Positions 8,638 to 17,605 of a stretch of DNA of 64,000 bases are shown piece by piece. Under the pieces are notes generated by a model, which did not search any database, was not told the DNA's origin, and saw only the letters and a program-made list of their open reading frames with translations. Numbering within the stretch: the stretch's first letter is position 1; every line of letters begins with the position of its first letter. A program made the position numbers and the translations under genes. Origin of the DNA: Lysobacter gummosus (GTDB taxonomy: Bacteria; Pseudomonadota; Gammaproteobacteria; Xanthomonadales; Xanthomonadaceae); assembly GCF_001442805.1 (NCBI RefSeq), contig NZ_CP011131.1, forward strand, positions 1,364,001 through 1,428,000, given 5' to 3'.

Positions 8638-8790
8638 TCACCGATGCTGCGCAAGCAACCAAGGCCACAACTCCTTGGTCGCATAAGCCGAATCCCAGGA
8701 GTTGTGATCGGCCTGCGGAAATTCGCTTGTACGGCAGCGCATCGACGTAGAGTTCGAACTGCACCGAAGCATGGGCGCCGCGCCGCCCTT
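8638..8790 (-). pseudogene. 3' remnant of an alpha/beta-hydrolase (esterase/peptidase-like)
   Basis: Reading leftward, the last 28 codons encode ADHNSWDSAYATKELWPWLL and a short end, like the C-terminus of secreted esterase/predicted-peptidase hydrolases, where the His after Asp is the catalytic histidine. Just upstream the similarity moves to another frame (HASVQFELYVDALPYKR), which suggests a frameshift. Nothing recognisable remains further upstream because mgtE ends at 8790. I read it as a decayed gene end left beside mgtE; the assignment rests on about 45 residues. Confidence 0.5.
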
Positions 8791-10151
8791 CAGTGAATCA
8801 AAATCAGCGTCGCCAAACCAAGGAAGCTGAGGAAACCCATCACGTCGGTCAGGGTGGTCAGGACCACGCCGCCGGCCAGGGCCGGGTCGAAGCCCAGTCG
8901 CTTCAGCGTGACCGGCACCAGCACGCCGCCGGCCGCGGCGGTCAGCAGGTTGATGGTGAGCGCGGCGCCGATCACCAGCGACAGGCCGGGTTGGCGGAAC
9001 CAGATCAGCACGATCAGGCCCAGGCCGACGCCGAGCACCAGGCCGTTGATCAACGCGACCGACAATTCCTTGCGCAGCAGCACGGCGACGTTGGAGGCGC
9101 CGATCTGGCCCAGGGCCAGACCGCGGATCATCAACGCCAGCACCTGAGTGCCGGCGTTGCCGCCCATGCCGGCGACGATCGGCATCAGCGCGGCCAGGGC
9201 GACCAGCTTGGCGATGCTGTCTTCGAACTGGCCGACCACGCTGGCGGCCAGGAACGCCGTGCACAGGTTGACGCTGAGCCAGATCAGCCGGCGCCGGAAC
9301 GCGCGCCGTACCGGGCTGAACAAGTCTTCGTCTTCGTCCAGGCCGGCCGCGCTCAAGGCCTGGTGTTCGGCCTCTTCGCGGATGATATCGACCACGTCGT
9401 CGATGGTGATGCGGCCGAGCAGGATGTTGTTGTCGTCCACGACCGGGGCGCTGATCCAGTCGTGGTCGGAGAACTGGCGCGCGACTTCGCCGGCGGTTTC
9501 GCCGACGTCGATGGCCGGCTGTTCGTCGTCGATCAGTTTGTTGATCGCGGTGCCGGGCTCGTGCGTGAGCAACGCGGCCAGGGCGATGCGGCCCAGGTAT
9601 TGATGGCGGCGGCTCACCACGTACAGATGATCGGTGTGTTCAGGCAGCTCGCCGCGCAGGCGCAGGTAGCGCAGGACCACATCGATGGTGGTGTCGGCGC
9701 GCACCGTCACCACGTCGGGATTCATCAGTCGGCCGGCGGTGTCTTCCGGATACGACAGCACTTGCTCGAGCCGTTCGCGGTTCTCGCGATCCATCGACTT
9801 GAGCACTTCGTCGATAACGGTGTCGGGCAGGTCTTCGACCAGATCGGCCAAGTCGTCGATATCGAGGTCTTCGACCGCGGCGACGATTTCGTCCGTGTCC
9901 ATGTCCGCGAGCAGGCTTTCGCGCACTTCTTCGCCGACGTGGACCAGCACCTCGCCGTCGTCTTCCGGATCGACCAGGCCCCACACGATCACGCGCTTGC
10001 CCGGGGGCAAGGACTCCAGCAGGTTGCCGATCTCGGCCGGGGAGAGCGTGTTGACCAGCCGCCGCACCGGGCCCAGACGGCCGCTGTCGAGCGCGTCGGA
10101 AAGCAGGCGCAGCTGACGTGCGGTTTTGTCGTGGCGGACGGCTTCGGCCAA
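8790..10151 (-). CDS. mgtE: MgtE magnesium transporter, 453 aa, TTG start
   Basis: MgtE is a magnesium-gated Mg2+ channel of the inner membrane. The order is a soluble N-domain (about 1-130) rich in Asp/Glu helices such as DIDDLADLVEDLPD, a CBS pair (about 135-255), and five membrane helices from about residue 285, containing GMGGNAGTQ and GFLSFLGLATLILIH at the end. No ATG gives the family N-terminus. A TTG at 10151 is preceded by AGGAAG at good spacing and yields MAEAVRHDKTARQL. In relatives mgtE follows ptsI; here a secreted-protein gene lies between them. Confidence 0.88.
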   Translation of the reverse strand: MAEAVRHDKTARQLRLLSDALDSGRLGPVRRLVNTLSPAEIGNLLESLPPGKRVIVWGLVDPEDDGEVLVHVGEEVRESLLADMDTDEIVAAVEDLDIDDLADLVEDLPDTVIDEVLKSMDRENRERLEQVLSYPEDTAGRLMNPDVVTVRADTTIDVVLRYLRLRGELPEHTDHLYVVSRRHQYLGRIALAALLTHEPGTAINKLIDDEQPAIDVGETAGEVARQFSDHDWISAPVVDDNNILLGRITIDDVVDIIREEAEHQALSAAGLDEDEDLFSPVRRAFRRRLIWLSVNLCTAFLAASVVGQFEDSIAKLVALAALMPIVAGMGGNAGTQVLALMIRGLALGQIGASNVAVLLRKELSVALINGLVLGVGLGLIVLIWFRQPGLSLVIGAALTINLLTAAAGGVLVPVTLKRLGFDPALAGGVVLTTLTDVMGFLSFLGLATLILIH

Positions 10152-10493
10152 TGCGGTACTTCCTGCAGGTGACGGACGCGGCCACGAAGCCGGCGAGGGT
10201 CGAACGATCGTGTCGGCATTATCGCCTGCACGACCAGCAAAGCCCAGTGACGACGCCGCCGGGTGGGGATGGGCGCCGTCCATGGCGAGTCGGGTGGAGC
10301 GGCCGCGCCGCGTGAGCCGTTCCGGGCCGGGATCGCGAGTGATGGATGCCGGGCAGATCCGTGCTGCCGGCAGGGCTTCGGCCAAGGAGGGTTTCCGCGC
10401 CGCTTCGCCGGCTCGGGCCCCTGTCTAGTCGCAACCGACCGATCGCGGTCGATCGACCGCACCTGATTCGAACCACTACATTAAGGACGATCC
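10152..10493. other. intergenic region upstream of mgtE and the DUF5648 gene
   Basis: No gene is supported in these 342 bases. They hold the divergent control regions of mgtE and the secreted-protein gene at 10494, including the CCTGTCTAGTC site at 10420. Open frames across it are GC-driven shadows. Confidence 0.6.
10420..10430 (+). promoter_or_regulatory. copy of the CCTGTCTAGTC motif
   Basis: The 11-mer CCTGTCTAGTC lies 63 bases before the ATG of the secreted DUF5648 protein. It is identical to sites in the phosphonate block at 31199, 32702 and 43884. CTAG is rare in GC-rich DNA, so an exact fourth match in a control region is unlikely by chance. Unlike the sites at 31199 and 43884, its flanks do not add an obvious GGTC arm. 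Confidence 0.5.
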
Positions 10494-11717
10494 ATGAAGA
10501 AGCTTCTCGCCGCCGCCCTCCTGTTGGGTGCGCCGATCCTCGCTACGGCCACCCCGTATGTGCCGCGTCCGTCTTATCTGGGCATGCACGAAGTCTACAA
10601 CCCGTCGATCACCGACTACCTCTACACCACCCACTACCCGGAAGCCTACAACGCGATGTCCGCCGGCTACGGCGATCTGAAAAAGCCGTTCTATGTCGAA
10701 CAGTATCCGCTGGCCCACACCATCGCGCTGCACCGCTACTGGAAAGGTTCGCCGAGCACCGAGCACGTCTACATCACTCCGGACCAGTACCCGCAGGATC
10801 TGATCAACGTCAACAGCGCCGGCTACACCTACGAGGGCATCGCCGGTTACCTCTATCCCAAGAGCCTGGTCGAGAATCAGGCGCCGCAACTGCTGGGCGC
10901 CATGAATCCGCTGTACCGCTTGGTCAAGTTCGACGGCACCAACAACGATCTGGTGCACAAGTTCACCGTGTCCGAAACCGAGAAGAACTCGCTGATGGCG
11001 CAGGGCTGGACGCTGGACCACATTGAAGGCTACGTGCCCAAGTGGACGGTGAACTCCCAGTTCATCGGCGGCTATCCGTACTTCCCCGGCGGTCACGTCA
11101 TGGCGCGCCGGTGCGGGCCGGTCGCGACCTGCCCGGGCGGCGCTTCGTTCCGCAACGGCTACAACGGCTACAAGTTCGTCGGCTTCACCACCAAGCCGGC
11201 CGGCAAGACCACGCAGGTCATGAGCTTCGACCTGTTCACGCCGGACTACTTCAAGCCGGGCCAGATCGATCACATCGCCATCGGCCTGCACGGGCGCTGG
11301 AACATCAATCTAAGCGACATCGACAACACCACGGTGCCGGCCAACAACCATCACGCCCTGGGAATCATCATCGGCGCGTCCTCGTGCGGCATCAACGTGC
11401 GGGTGGAGGCGTTCTGGCCGACCGGCAACAATCTCTCGCCGTGCAACGGCCAGGGTAATCTGCTCAACAACCAGACCTACCGCTTCCAGATCTCGGTGAG
11501 CGACAGCGGCATGATCAGCTACACGGTCAAGAGCATCTCGCCGAGCGGCATGATCATCGCCCAGGTCGCCAGCGACGTGGTCGACGGCAACGGCCTGTTC
11601 ACCGGCAAGAACTATGGTTTTCCGAGCAGCGAGACCGGTTACTTCATGGTCCCGGCGACGATGGACCAGGCCGATTACTCGGTCTACTTCAGCAATCTCA
11701 ACGTGACCTGGCAATGA
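10494..11717 (+). CDS. secreted DUF5648-repeat protein with lectin-like C-terminus, 407 aa
   Basis: A signal peptide (MKKLLAAALLLGAPILATA) is followed by three aromatic repeats in residues 25-185 of the DUF5648 type, for example LHRYWKGSPSTEHVYITPD and LYRLVKFDGTNNDLVHKF, each closing with a G-W/Y-x5-G-I/Y segment. Residues about 200-407 look like a beta-jelly-roll of the concanavalin/glucanase-lectin class and contain paired cysteines. It is likely secreted or surface-bound and carbohydrate-binding, with no catalytic motif noted. An operator-like site lies 63 bases upstream, and a perfect palindrome follows the stop. Confidence 0.7.
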   Translation: MKKLLAAALLLGAPILATATPYVPRPSYLGMHEVYNPSITDYLYTTHYPEAYNAMSAGYGDLKKPFYVEQYPLAHTIALHRYWKGSPSTEHVYITPDQYPQDLINVNSAGYTYEGIAGYLYPKSLVENQAPQLLGAMNPLYRLVKFDGTNNDLVHKFTVSETEKNSLMAQGWTLDHIEGYVPKWTVNSQFIGGYPYFPGGHVMARRCGPVATCPGGASFRNGYNGYKFVGFTTKPAGKTTQVMSFDLFTPDYFKPGQIDHIAIGLHGRWNINLSDIDNTTVPANNHHALGIIIGASSCGINVRVEAFWPTGNNLSPCNGQGNLLNNQTYRFQISVSDSGMISYTVKSISPSGMIIAQVASDVVDGNGLFTGKNYGFPSSETGYFMVPATMDQADYSVYFSNLNVTWQ

Positions 11718-11733
11718 TGCGGTAACGCCGGGG

Positions 11734-11778
11734 CGCAACGAAGAACGGGCCCGCGGGCCCGTTCTACCTGGCGTTGCG
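11734..11778. terminator. palindromic hairpin between convergent genes
   Basis: A perfect 22-base palindrome (11743-11764, arms GAACGGGCCCG) sits inside an outer CGCAACG / CGTTGCG pair. It lies between the convergent DUF5648 and ptsI genes and can serve both strands. There is no long T run, so its strength is uncertain. Confidence 0.55.
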
Positions 11779-11817
11779 GATCGCGGCGCGGCGGATGGAT
11801 GCCGGCCGTGTCCGGGA

Positions 11818-13527
11818 TCAGGCCCGAAGCCAGGCCTCGATGCCCATGCGGTCCTTCGCCCGCAGCAGCGCCGGCGCGCGCTTGCGCAACGCTTCCAGAT
11901 TCAAGCCGCGGATCGCCCGGCGCAGTTCCAGCAAGGTCGCCGGGTGCAGGCTGAATTCCTCCAGCCCCAGCGCCAGCAGCAGCGGCGCGAAGTTGGCGTC
12001 GCCGGCCATTTCGCCGCACACCGCGACCGGCTTGCCGCGCGATTTGGCCAGGCGGATCACGTCGCGGATCACCCGCAGCACCGCCGGATGCAGCGGCGTG
12101 TACAGATCGCTGAGCGCTTCGTTGTTGCGATCCACCGCCAGCAGGTACTGGACCAGATCGTTGGTGCCGATGGAGAGGAAATCGATCAGGCCGATGAAGC
12201 CGGGCAGGGCGATCGCCGCGGCCGGGACTTCGATCATCGCGCCCAGCGGCACGTGCTCGGCGATCTCGTGGCCCTGCTTGCGCAGGTCCGCGGCCACTTT
12301 CTTGAGCAGTGTGCGTACCGTGCGCACTTCCTCGGTCGAGCTGACCATCGGCACCAGCACCCGCACCGGACCGTAGCCCGACGCGCGCAGGATCGCGCGC
12401 AGCTGGGTCTCCAGCAGGCCTTCGCGCGCCAGCGACAGGCGCACGCCGCGCACGCCGAGCGCGGGGTTGGGTTCGTCGCGCAGCGCCAGACCGGTCTTGT
12501 CCGCCTTGTCCGCGCCCAGATCCAGGGTGCGGATGGTGACGGTGCGGCCGGTCATGCCGAGCACGACGTCGCGGTAGACGCGGAACTGTTCGTCTTCGTC
12601 CGGCAGTTCGTTGCGCTGCAGGAACAGGAATTCGGTGCGGTACAGGCCGACCCCGGCCGCGCCGAGCGCATGCGCCTCGGCCACGTCCTCGCGCGATTCG
12701 GCGTTGGCGTAGAGCTTGATGTCGATGCCGTCGAGCGTGCGCGTGGGCTCGCGGCGCAGGCGGTGCAGCTGCTTGCGTTCGCGCGCCAGCTCGCGGGTGC
12801 GGGCGCGGTGCGCGCGCAGGTCTTCGGCGTTGGGTTCGAGAATGACCGTGCCGGTGGCGCCATCGACCACCAGCGCGTCGCCGTCGTTGATCTTCAGCAG
12901 CGCCTGCGAGGCGCCGACGATCAGCGGCAGGTGCAGGCTGCGCGCCAGGATCGCGCTGTGCGACAGGGCGCTGCCGGCGGCGGTGACGATCGCCATCACG
13001 CCCTGCGCCTGCAACTGCGCCAGTTCGGCCGGGGCGACGTTGTCGGTGACGAGAATCTCGCCGGCCACGCCGGAGGTATCGTGATCGCGGCGGTGCAGCG
13101 CGGCGTGGATGCGGCCGATGACCTGGTCGATATCGTCCACGCGGCTGCGGAAATAGGCGTCGTCCATCGCCTCGAACACCGAGGCGATGCGGTCGCGCTG
13201 CAGGCGCAGGGCGTAGTCGGCGGCGTAGTGGCCGGTGCGGATCAGCTCGTCCAGGCCTTGCAGCAGCTCTGGATCGTCCAGCAACAACGTGTGCAGGTCG
13301 AGGAACTCGCCGACCTCGTGCGCCAGCGCGCCGTGCAGGCGGTCGCGCAAGGCGTGCATTTCGTTGCGCACGGTGTCGATGGCCGCGTGCAGACGCCCCA
13401 GCTCGCCTTCGACCTGCTCGTGGGTGATGCGCTCTTCGGCGACTTCCAGCGCATGCGGCAGCCGGACCCGGGCGCGGCCCAGCGCACTGCCTCGTGACGC
13501 GCCGTGACCTTGGAATTCCTGCCGCAT
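11818..13527 (-). CDS. ptsI: PTS enzyme I (phosphoenolpyruvate-protein phosphotransferase), 569 aa
   Basis: EI takes phosphate from phosphoenolpyruvate and passes it to HPr. The phosphohistidine motif is present near residue 185 as GSALSHSAILARSL. The PEP-binding barrel follows with GVGLYRTEFLF, RTLDLGADK and the active-site cysteine in VAVCGEMAGD. No N-terminal GAF domain is present, so this is EI proper rather than the nitrogen-type PtsP. The gene begins 13 bases after ptsH. With no EIIB/EIIC in the window, the phosphate flow is probably regulatory. Confidence 0.95.
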   Translation of the reverse strand: MRQEFQGHGASRGSALGRARVRLPHALEVAEERITHEQVEGELGRLHAAIDTVRNEMHALRDRLHGALAHEVGEFLDLHTLLLDDPELLQGLDELIRTGHYAADYALRLQRDRIASVFEAMDDAYFRSRVDDIDQVIGRIHAALHRRDHDTSGVAGEILVTDNVAPAELAQLQAQGVMAIVTAAGSALSHSAILARSLHLPLIVGASQALLKINDGDALVVDGATGTVILEPNAEDLRAHRARTRELARERKQLHRLRREPTRTLDGIDIKLYANAESREDVAEAHALGAAGVGLYRTEFLFLQRNELPDEDEQFRVYRDVVLGMTGRTVTIRTLDLGADKADKTGLALRDEPNPALGVRGVRLSLAREGLLETQLRAILRASGYGPVRVLVPMVSSTEEVRTVRTLLKKVAADLRKQGHEIAEHVPLGAMIEVPAAAIALPGFIGLIDFLSIGTNDLVQYLLAVDRNNEALSDLYTPLHPAVLRVIRDVIRLAKSRGKPVAVCGEMAGDANFAPLLLALGLEEFSLHPATLLELRRAIRGLNLEALRKRAPALLRAKDRMGIEAWLRA

Positions 13528-13540
13528 CCGCGCCTCCGGC

Positions 13541-13810
13541 TCAGCTGTCTTCGTCGAAACGACGATCGAACAAGGCGGTCACCGCGTCGGCGGCGTTGGC
13601 CTCGTCTTCGCCGTCCACGCGCAGTTTGACCTGGGTGCCTTGGCCGGCGGCGAGCAGCATCACGCCCATGATGCTCTTGGCGTTGACCTCGCGGCCCTTG
13701 GCGGTGAGCGTGGCGTTGCTGCGAAAACCCGACAGCACCTGCACCAGCTTGGCGGTGGCGCGGGCGTGCAGGCCCAGTCGGTTGGAGACGGTCAGGTCGC
13801 GTTCGATCAT
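13541..13810 (-). CDS. ptsH: phosphocarrier protein HPr, 89 aa
   Basis: HPr accepts phosphate from EI on His15 and passes it to EIIA proteins. Starting at the ATG at 13810, His15 lies in GLHARATAKL and the regulatory Ser46 in NAKSIMGVM, both at canonical numbers, and a GAGG box lies eight bases before the ATG. A TTG at 13828 would add six residues and swallow that box. Ser46 matters because hprK, the HPr(Ser) kinase/phosphorylase, is encoded 3 kb upstream in the same direction. Confidence 0.93.
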   Translation of the reverse strand: MIERDLTVSNRLGLHARATAKLVQVLSGFRSNATLTAKGREVNAKSIMGVMLLAAGQGTQVKLRVDGEDEANAADAVTALFDRRFDEDS

Positions 13811-13949
13811 GTCGGGGTCCTCAGGCAATGGTCAAACGCATCGAACTCGATACGGTTTGCGGTGATGCTGTGGCGATAGTGCCTTATTGCGGTTCGGATC
13901 ATGCATTCAAGGGGCGTGCGGTGGTGGTATCGCGCAAACGTGGCCGGGC

Positions 13950-14342
13950 TCACGCATCGTCGAGGATGACGCCGTTGCGGGCGCCGGCCGCGGCGACCGC
14001 GGGCAATTGCTCCAGCGCCAATTCGGAATAGTTCATCACCCGCATCAGCATCGGCAGATTCAACGCCGATACGCGCCGCACCGGCGTGCCCAACTGGGCC
14101 ACGCGCGCGGCGAGGTTGCTGGGCGATGCGCCGTACAGATCGGTGAGCACCAGCACGCCGTCGCCGTCGTCCACGCGGCGCAGGGCCGCGCTGGCGACCG
14201 GCAGCAGCTGATCGAGGTCCGCGTCGAACGGCACCTCCAGCGCTTCGGTGCGCAGCGGCAACGGGTTCAACAAACGGCCGGCGACAGCGACCAGCGCGCT
14301 GCCGATTCCGGAATGGGTGATGAGTAGGATACCGACGGACAT
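13950..14342 (-). CDS. PTS EIIA of the mannose family, 130 aa
   Basis: The single EIIA-Man domain begins MSVGILLITHSGIG, with the phosphorylated His10 at the family position, followed by VLVLTDLYGASPSNLA. It should receive phosphate from HPr. No EIIB, EIIC or EIID follows, so transport is unlikely; in xanthomonads such proteins are thought to act in signalling. It lies 122 bases before ptsH. The lipoprotein and EF-hand genes separate it from rapZ. Confidence 0.9.
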   Translation of the reverse strand: MSVGILLITHSGIGSALVAVAGRLLNPLPLRTEALEVPFDADLDQLLPVASAALRRVDDGDGVLVLTDLYGASPSNLAARVAQLGTPVRRVSALNLPMLMRVMNYSELALEQLPAVAAAGARNGVILDDA

Positions 14343-14658
14343 GGCGACAACTTAACAGAGCACGGTGACGCGCCGAAAGCGTCCGGACGGTCGCTTGACG
14401 ATTTCGGTCGCGGTGGGCGGAGCGCGGTTGGCGACGGGCCGAAGACAGGCGTGCCGCGAGCGCGTCGTCTCATGAGCGGCCGCAATCCTCGCTGCGCTGC
14501 GGCAAATGTTCGGTTTGCGCCGCGCCTGGCCGCGACCGTGCAGCGCAGCCGGTGGAGTTCGCGTGCGTTCGCCTGCGCGGGCGGTCACCCGGCCGGCCAG
14601 GGCCGAAAAAAGAACGGGCCGCGCGAGCGGCCCGTTCCGGTGCGAGCGGCGCGCCGGC
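14343..14658. other. gene-free spacer before the EIIA gene
   Basis: These 316 bases hold the leftward terminator at 14604-14637 and presumably the promoter for EIIA-ptsH-ptsI. No other structure or gene was seen. Confidence 0.5.
14604..14637 (-). terminator. intrinsic terminator after the lipoprotein gene
   Basis: On the minus strand a GAACGGGCCGC / GCGGCCCGTTC stem with a short loop is followed by TTTTTT. It lies 22 bases after the stop of the proline-rich lipoprotein gene and would separate that transcript from the downstream EIIA-ptsH-ptsI genes. Confidence 0.85.
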
Positions 14659-14958
14659 TTACTGCTTCGGCGGCGTCTCGGTCTTGCCCTTGTCCGGCGG
14701 CGTGGTGGCGCTGTCGGCCGGCATCGGGTCGGACGGCGGGGTGTCGGTGGGCGGCGTATCGGCCGGCGGCGGCATGTCCGCCGGAGGTGTGGTGTCCGCC
14801 GGCGGCGGGGTGGTGTCGGCCGGAGCCGCGGGCGCCGGGCCGGCGCCGGCATCCGGCGGCGCGTCGGCGGGCTTGTTGCAGGCGCTGAGCAGGCCGGCGG
14901 CGAACAACGCGCTCAGCAGCAGGCCGAGGCGGTGCGGACGGGGAAGGGTGGTGGTCAT
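14659..14958 (-). CDS. small proline/threonine-rich lipoprotein, 99 aa
   Basis: A lipobox, LLSAC, ends the signal peptide, so Cys27 should be lipidated and the protein anchored in the periplasm or outer membrane. The rest is low-complexity Pro, Ala, Thr and Asp with repeated PPADTPP-like units, likely extended and unstructured. No function is recognised. It lies 95 bases after the EF-hand gene in the same direction and is followed by a good terminator. The pair interrupts the PTS gene series. Confidence 0.75.
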   Translation of the reverse strand: MTTTLPRPHRLGLLLSALFAAGLLSACNKPADAPPDAGAGPAPAAPADTTPPPADTTPPADMPPPADTPPTDTPPSDPMPADSATTPPDKGKTETPPKQ

Positions 14959-15053
14959 GTCGATCCTTTGCTGATGGGTCAGCCAGTGGGGGAGCTATCG
15001 GGCCGGCGGGGCCGGCGATCGCGATCGTCCGGCCGGGCCGCGGCGAGGTTGGG

Positions 15054-15437
15054 TTATTTGTCGCCGACGCGCTTGTTCTGCCCGGCCTGATATTCCGACA
15101 GCGACAGCGAGCCGTCGCCGTCGAGGTCGTGGGTGGAGAAGTTCGCGGCCAGGCGCGCATCGAGCGCGGCCTCGTCGCGGCTGATCTTCTGATCGCCGTT
15201 GCTGTCGAGTTCGGTGAAGGTGGCCGGGCCGATAGCGTCGCTGGGCGGCGGCGTGCGCGCGTCGCGTCGCGGATCGTTGACCGGCGGTTCGGTGCGTTGC
15301 ATCGGATCGGACGTCGGCATCGGATCGGCGGGACGCGACCCGGGCGGAGAACCGTTCTGCGCGAAGGCCGCCGACGCGGACAGACCGGTCAGCAAGGCGA
15401 GCAGCATCGGACTGAGGCTGCGGATCATGGGTTTCAT
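15054..15437 (-). CDS. secreted EF-hand protein, 127 aa
   Basis: A signal peptide ending in ASAAFA is followed by a Pro/Asp-rich linker and two EF-hand loops: LDSNGDQKISRDE near residue 75 and HDLDGDGSLSLSEY near residue 103. Acidic ligands stand at positions 1, 3, 5 and 12 of both loops, so calcium binding is likely. Such periplasmic EF-hand proteins are frequent in xanthomonads and mostly uncharacterised. It is probably cotranscribed with the downstream lipoprotein gene. Confidence 0.8.
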   Translation of the reverse strand: MKPMIRSLSPMLLALLTGLSASAAFAQNGSPPGSRPADPMPTSDPMQRTEPPVNDPRRDARTPPPSDAIGPATFTELDSNGDQKISRDEAALDARLAANFSTHDLDGDGSLSLSEYQAGQNKRVGDK

Positions 15438-15644
15438 GTCGCTGCTCCGTGGTTGCGGGAACGCCGGATCACGCTATCGGCGTAGTTCGAAACCTACGGT
15501 GCGGCGTGCAAGCATTTCGGCACGGAGATGGGAAAATTTCGTAAGCGGCGGCGATTCATGCGGCGATATGGTCACTGCCGATTCATGTCGAAGGTGATGG
15601 CAGAACGAATTCGACGTTGCACTCCCACATCAGCGCTGTTGCTG

Positions 15645-15687
15645 TTCCCCCCTTTGAAAAAGGGGGGAGGGGGGATTTAGCTTTTGC
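15645..15687. repeat. single CCCCCCTTTGAAAAAGGGGGG half-element
   Basis: One half-unit of the dispersed repeat, ending GGGGGATTTAGCTTTTG, stands alone 24 bases from the end of rapZ. It can form a hairpin and may act as a transcription end for rapZ. Confidence 0.8.
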
Positions 15688-15710
15688 ATCAAGCCAACGC
15701 AAAACCCGCC

Positions 15711-16577
15711 TCAATCCAACTCCCGATGATGCACCGCCACCTCATTCCACCCACGCAACCGCGCATGCTCGGCGAGCCGTTCGGCCAGATACACCGACCG
15801 ATGCCGCCCGCCGGTGCAGCCGAAGGCGATCGTCGCGTAACTGCGCGTGCTGTCCGATTGCAGCCGCGGCAGCCAGGTGTCGAGGAACTGGCTGATCTGC
15901 TCGACATACAGCTTCACGTCGTCCTGCGCTTCCATGTAGTCGCGCACGCCGCCGTCGCGGCCCGACAGCGGACGCAGCGCCGGATTCCAGTGCGGATTGG
16001 GCAGCGCGCGCGCGTCGAAGACGAAGTCGGCATCGGCCGGCACGCCGCGGCGGTAGGCGAAGGACTCGAACAGCAACGACATGCCGGCCTCGCCGCCCAG
16101 GCCGAACTCGGTGATGACATGGCGGCGCAGCTGATGGACATTGAGCTCGCTGGTATCGACGATCGCATCGGCGATCTGGCGCAGCGGCTTGAGCACCTGG
16201 CGTTCGAGCGAAATCGCATCGGCCAGGGCCAGGCCGAACTGGCTCAGCGGATGGCGCCGGCGCGTGTCGGCATAACGCTTGAGCAACACCGAGTCGCTGG
16301 ATTCGAAGAACACCAACTTCGGGTCCGCGCCGAGCGCGCCGACCGCCGACAGCCACTCGGGAATATTCGCCAGATCGCTGTGGCGGTTGCGCACGTCGAT
16401 GCCGACCGCGAGCTTGGTCGGCATGCCGTCCTCGGCCTTGATCACGTTCTGCACGAACTGCGGCAGCAACTCGGCCGGCAGGTTATCGACGCAGTAGAAA
16501 CCCAGGTCTTCGAAGGTATTGAGCGCCACCGATTTGCCCGAGCCGGACATGCCGCTGACGATGACCAGGGTGAACAT
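15711..16577 (-). CDS. rapZ: RapZ family nucleotide-binding adaptor, 288 aa
   Basis: The Walker A motif [12 protein letters not shown] is at the N-terminus, and the C-terminal domain has [14 protein letters not shown]. In E. coli RapZ guides RNase E to the sRNA GlmZ and controls GlmS. The ATG at 16577 has GGAAG close upstream and gives the usual length. A GTG at 16658 overlaps the hprK stop as GTGA and would add 27 residues of low-complexity sequence; coupling from there is possible. Partner sRNAs were not identified in the window. Confidence 0.93.
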   Translation of the reverse strand: MFTLVIVSGMSGSGKSVALNTFEDLGFYCVDNLPAELLPQFVQNVIKAEDGMPTKLAVGIDVRNRHSDLANIPEWLSAVGALGADPKLVFFESSDSVLLKRYADTRRRHPLSQFGLALADAISLERQVLKPLRQIADAIVDTSELNVHQLRRHVITEFGLGGEAGMSLLFESFAYRRGVPADADFVFDARALPNPHWNPALRPLSGRDGGVRDYMEAQDDVKLYVEQISQFLDTWLPRLQSDSTRSYATIAFGCTGGRHRSVYLAERLAEHARLRGWNEVAVHHRELD

Positions 16578-16654
16578 GCTCGCTTCCGGCGCGGCTTCGG
16601 CGCCGGAACGCGCTTCGTTGGCCGCTTCGGGATTGGGATGGGATTCGATGCCGC

Positions 16655-17605
16655 TCACGATTCGCCGCGCTCCAGGAAGTTGCTGTGCCGGGCGATGAAG
16701 GCCGCGGCCGGGTCCAGGCCTTTCATGCGCAGGCTGTGCAGGCGCGTGGCCGCTTCGGTGAGCACCGCCAGGTTGCGGCCGGGCATGACCGGCAGGGTGA
16801 TCATCGGCACGTCCAGATCGAGCACGCGGCGCAGGCCGGTGTCGCCGGTCAGGCGCTCGATGCCGGCCGGCTTGGGCTCGCTCATGGGCTTGGTCAGGTG
16901 CACGATCAGGCGCAGGTATTTGTTGTTCTTGACCGCGGTGTCGCCGAACATCTGGCGGATGTTGAGTACGCCCAGGCCGCGCACTTCCAGCAGGTCCTGG
17001 AGCATGTCCGGGCAGGTGCCGTCGAGCACGTCGGGTGCGATCTGGGTGAATTCGGGCGCGTCGTCGGCGACCAGCCGATGCCCGCGCGTCACCAGTTCCA
17101 GCGCGAGTTCGCTTTTGCCCGAGCCCGATTCGCCGGTGATCAGCACGCCGATCGAATAGATTTCCATGAACACGCCGTGCAGCGTGATCTGCGGCGCCAG
17201 CGCACGCGCCAGGTGGTATTGCAGGTGATTGAGCAACTCGTGGCCGCGTCGCGGCGACACCCACAGCGGCGTATCGGTTTCCTCCGCGGCGATGCGCAGG
17301 TCTTCCGGGCAGGGCTGGTCCTTGCTGATGACCAGGGCCAGCGGCCGGAACTGGATGATCTTTTCGATGGTTTCCCAGCGCAGCCGCGAGTCCAGGCCGT
17401 CGAGCCAGGTCAGCTCCTCGGTGCCGAGGATCTGCACTTTGTTCGGATAGATCGCGTTGAGGTAGCCGGCCAGCGAGGGCCGGCGGGCGACGGTATTGAC
17501 CGCCTCGACCAGCCGCCCGTCGCCGCGTTGGCCGGCCAGCCAGCGCAGGGCGAGCCGCTCGCGCTGCTGTTCGAACAGTTCGCCTGCACGGATGCTTTTG
17601 CTCAT
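16655..17605 (-). CDS. hprK: HPr kinase/phosphorylase, 316 aa
   Basis: HprK phosphorylates Ser46 of HPr with ATP and reverses this with phosphate. The Walker A motif [17 protein letters not shown] is near residue 155 and the family signature [14 protein letters not shown] near 205, with the usual N-terminal domain before them. Together with ptsH, ptsI and two EIIA genes it forms a phosphorylation circuit without permeases, as known in xanthomonads. Its stop overlaps a possible GTG start of rapZ. Confidence 0.95.
   Translation of the reverse strand: MSKSIRAGELFEQQRERLALRWLAGQRGDGRLVEAVNTVARRPSLAGYLNAIYPNKVQILGTEELTWLDGLDSRLRWETIEKIIQFRPLALVISKDQPCPEDLRIAAEETDTPLWVSPRRGHELLNHLQYHLARALAPQITLHGVFMEIYSIGVLITGESGSGKSELALELVTRGHRLVADDAPEFTQIAPDVLDGTCPDMLQDLLEVRGLGVLNIRQMFGDTAVKNNKYLRLIVHLTKPMSEPKPAGIERLTGDTGLRRVLDLDVPMITLPVMPGRNLAVLTEAATRLHSLRMKGLDPAAAFIARHSNFLERGES

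Noticed and set aside
13541..13828. A 95-residue HPr starting at TTG 13828
   Set aside because: The ATG at 13810 places His15 and Ser46 at canonical positions and keeps the GAGG box upstream.
14604..14637. A riboswitch before EIIA
   Set aside because: The structure is a simple stem with a T run after the lipoprotein gene, on the same strand; it is a terminator.
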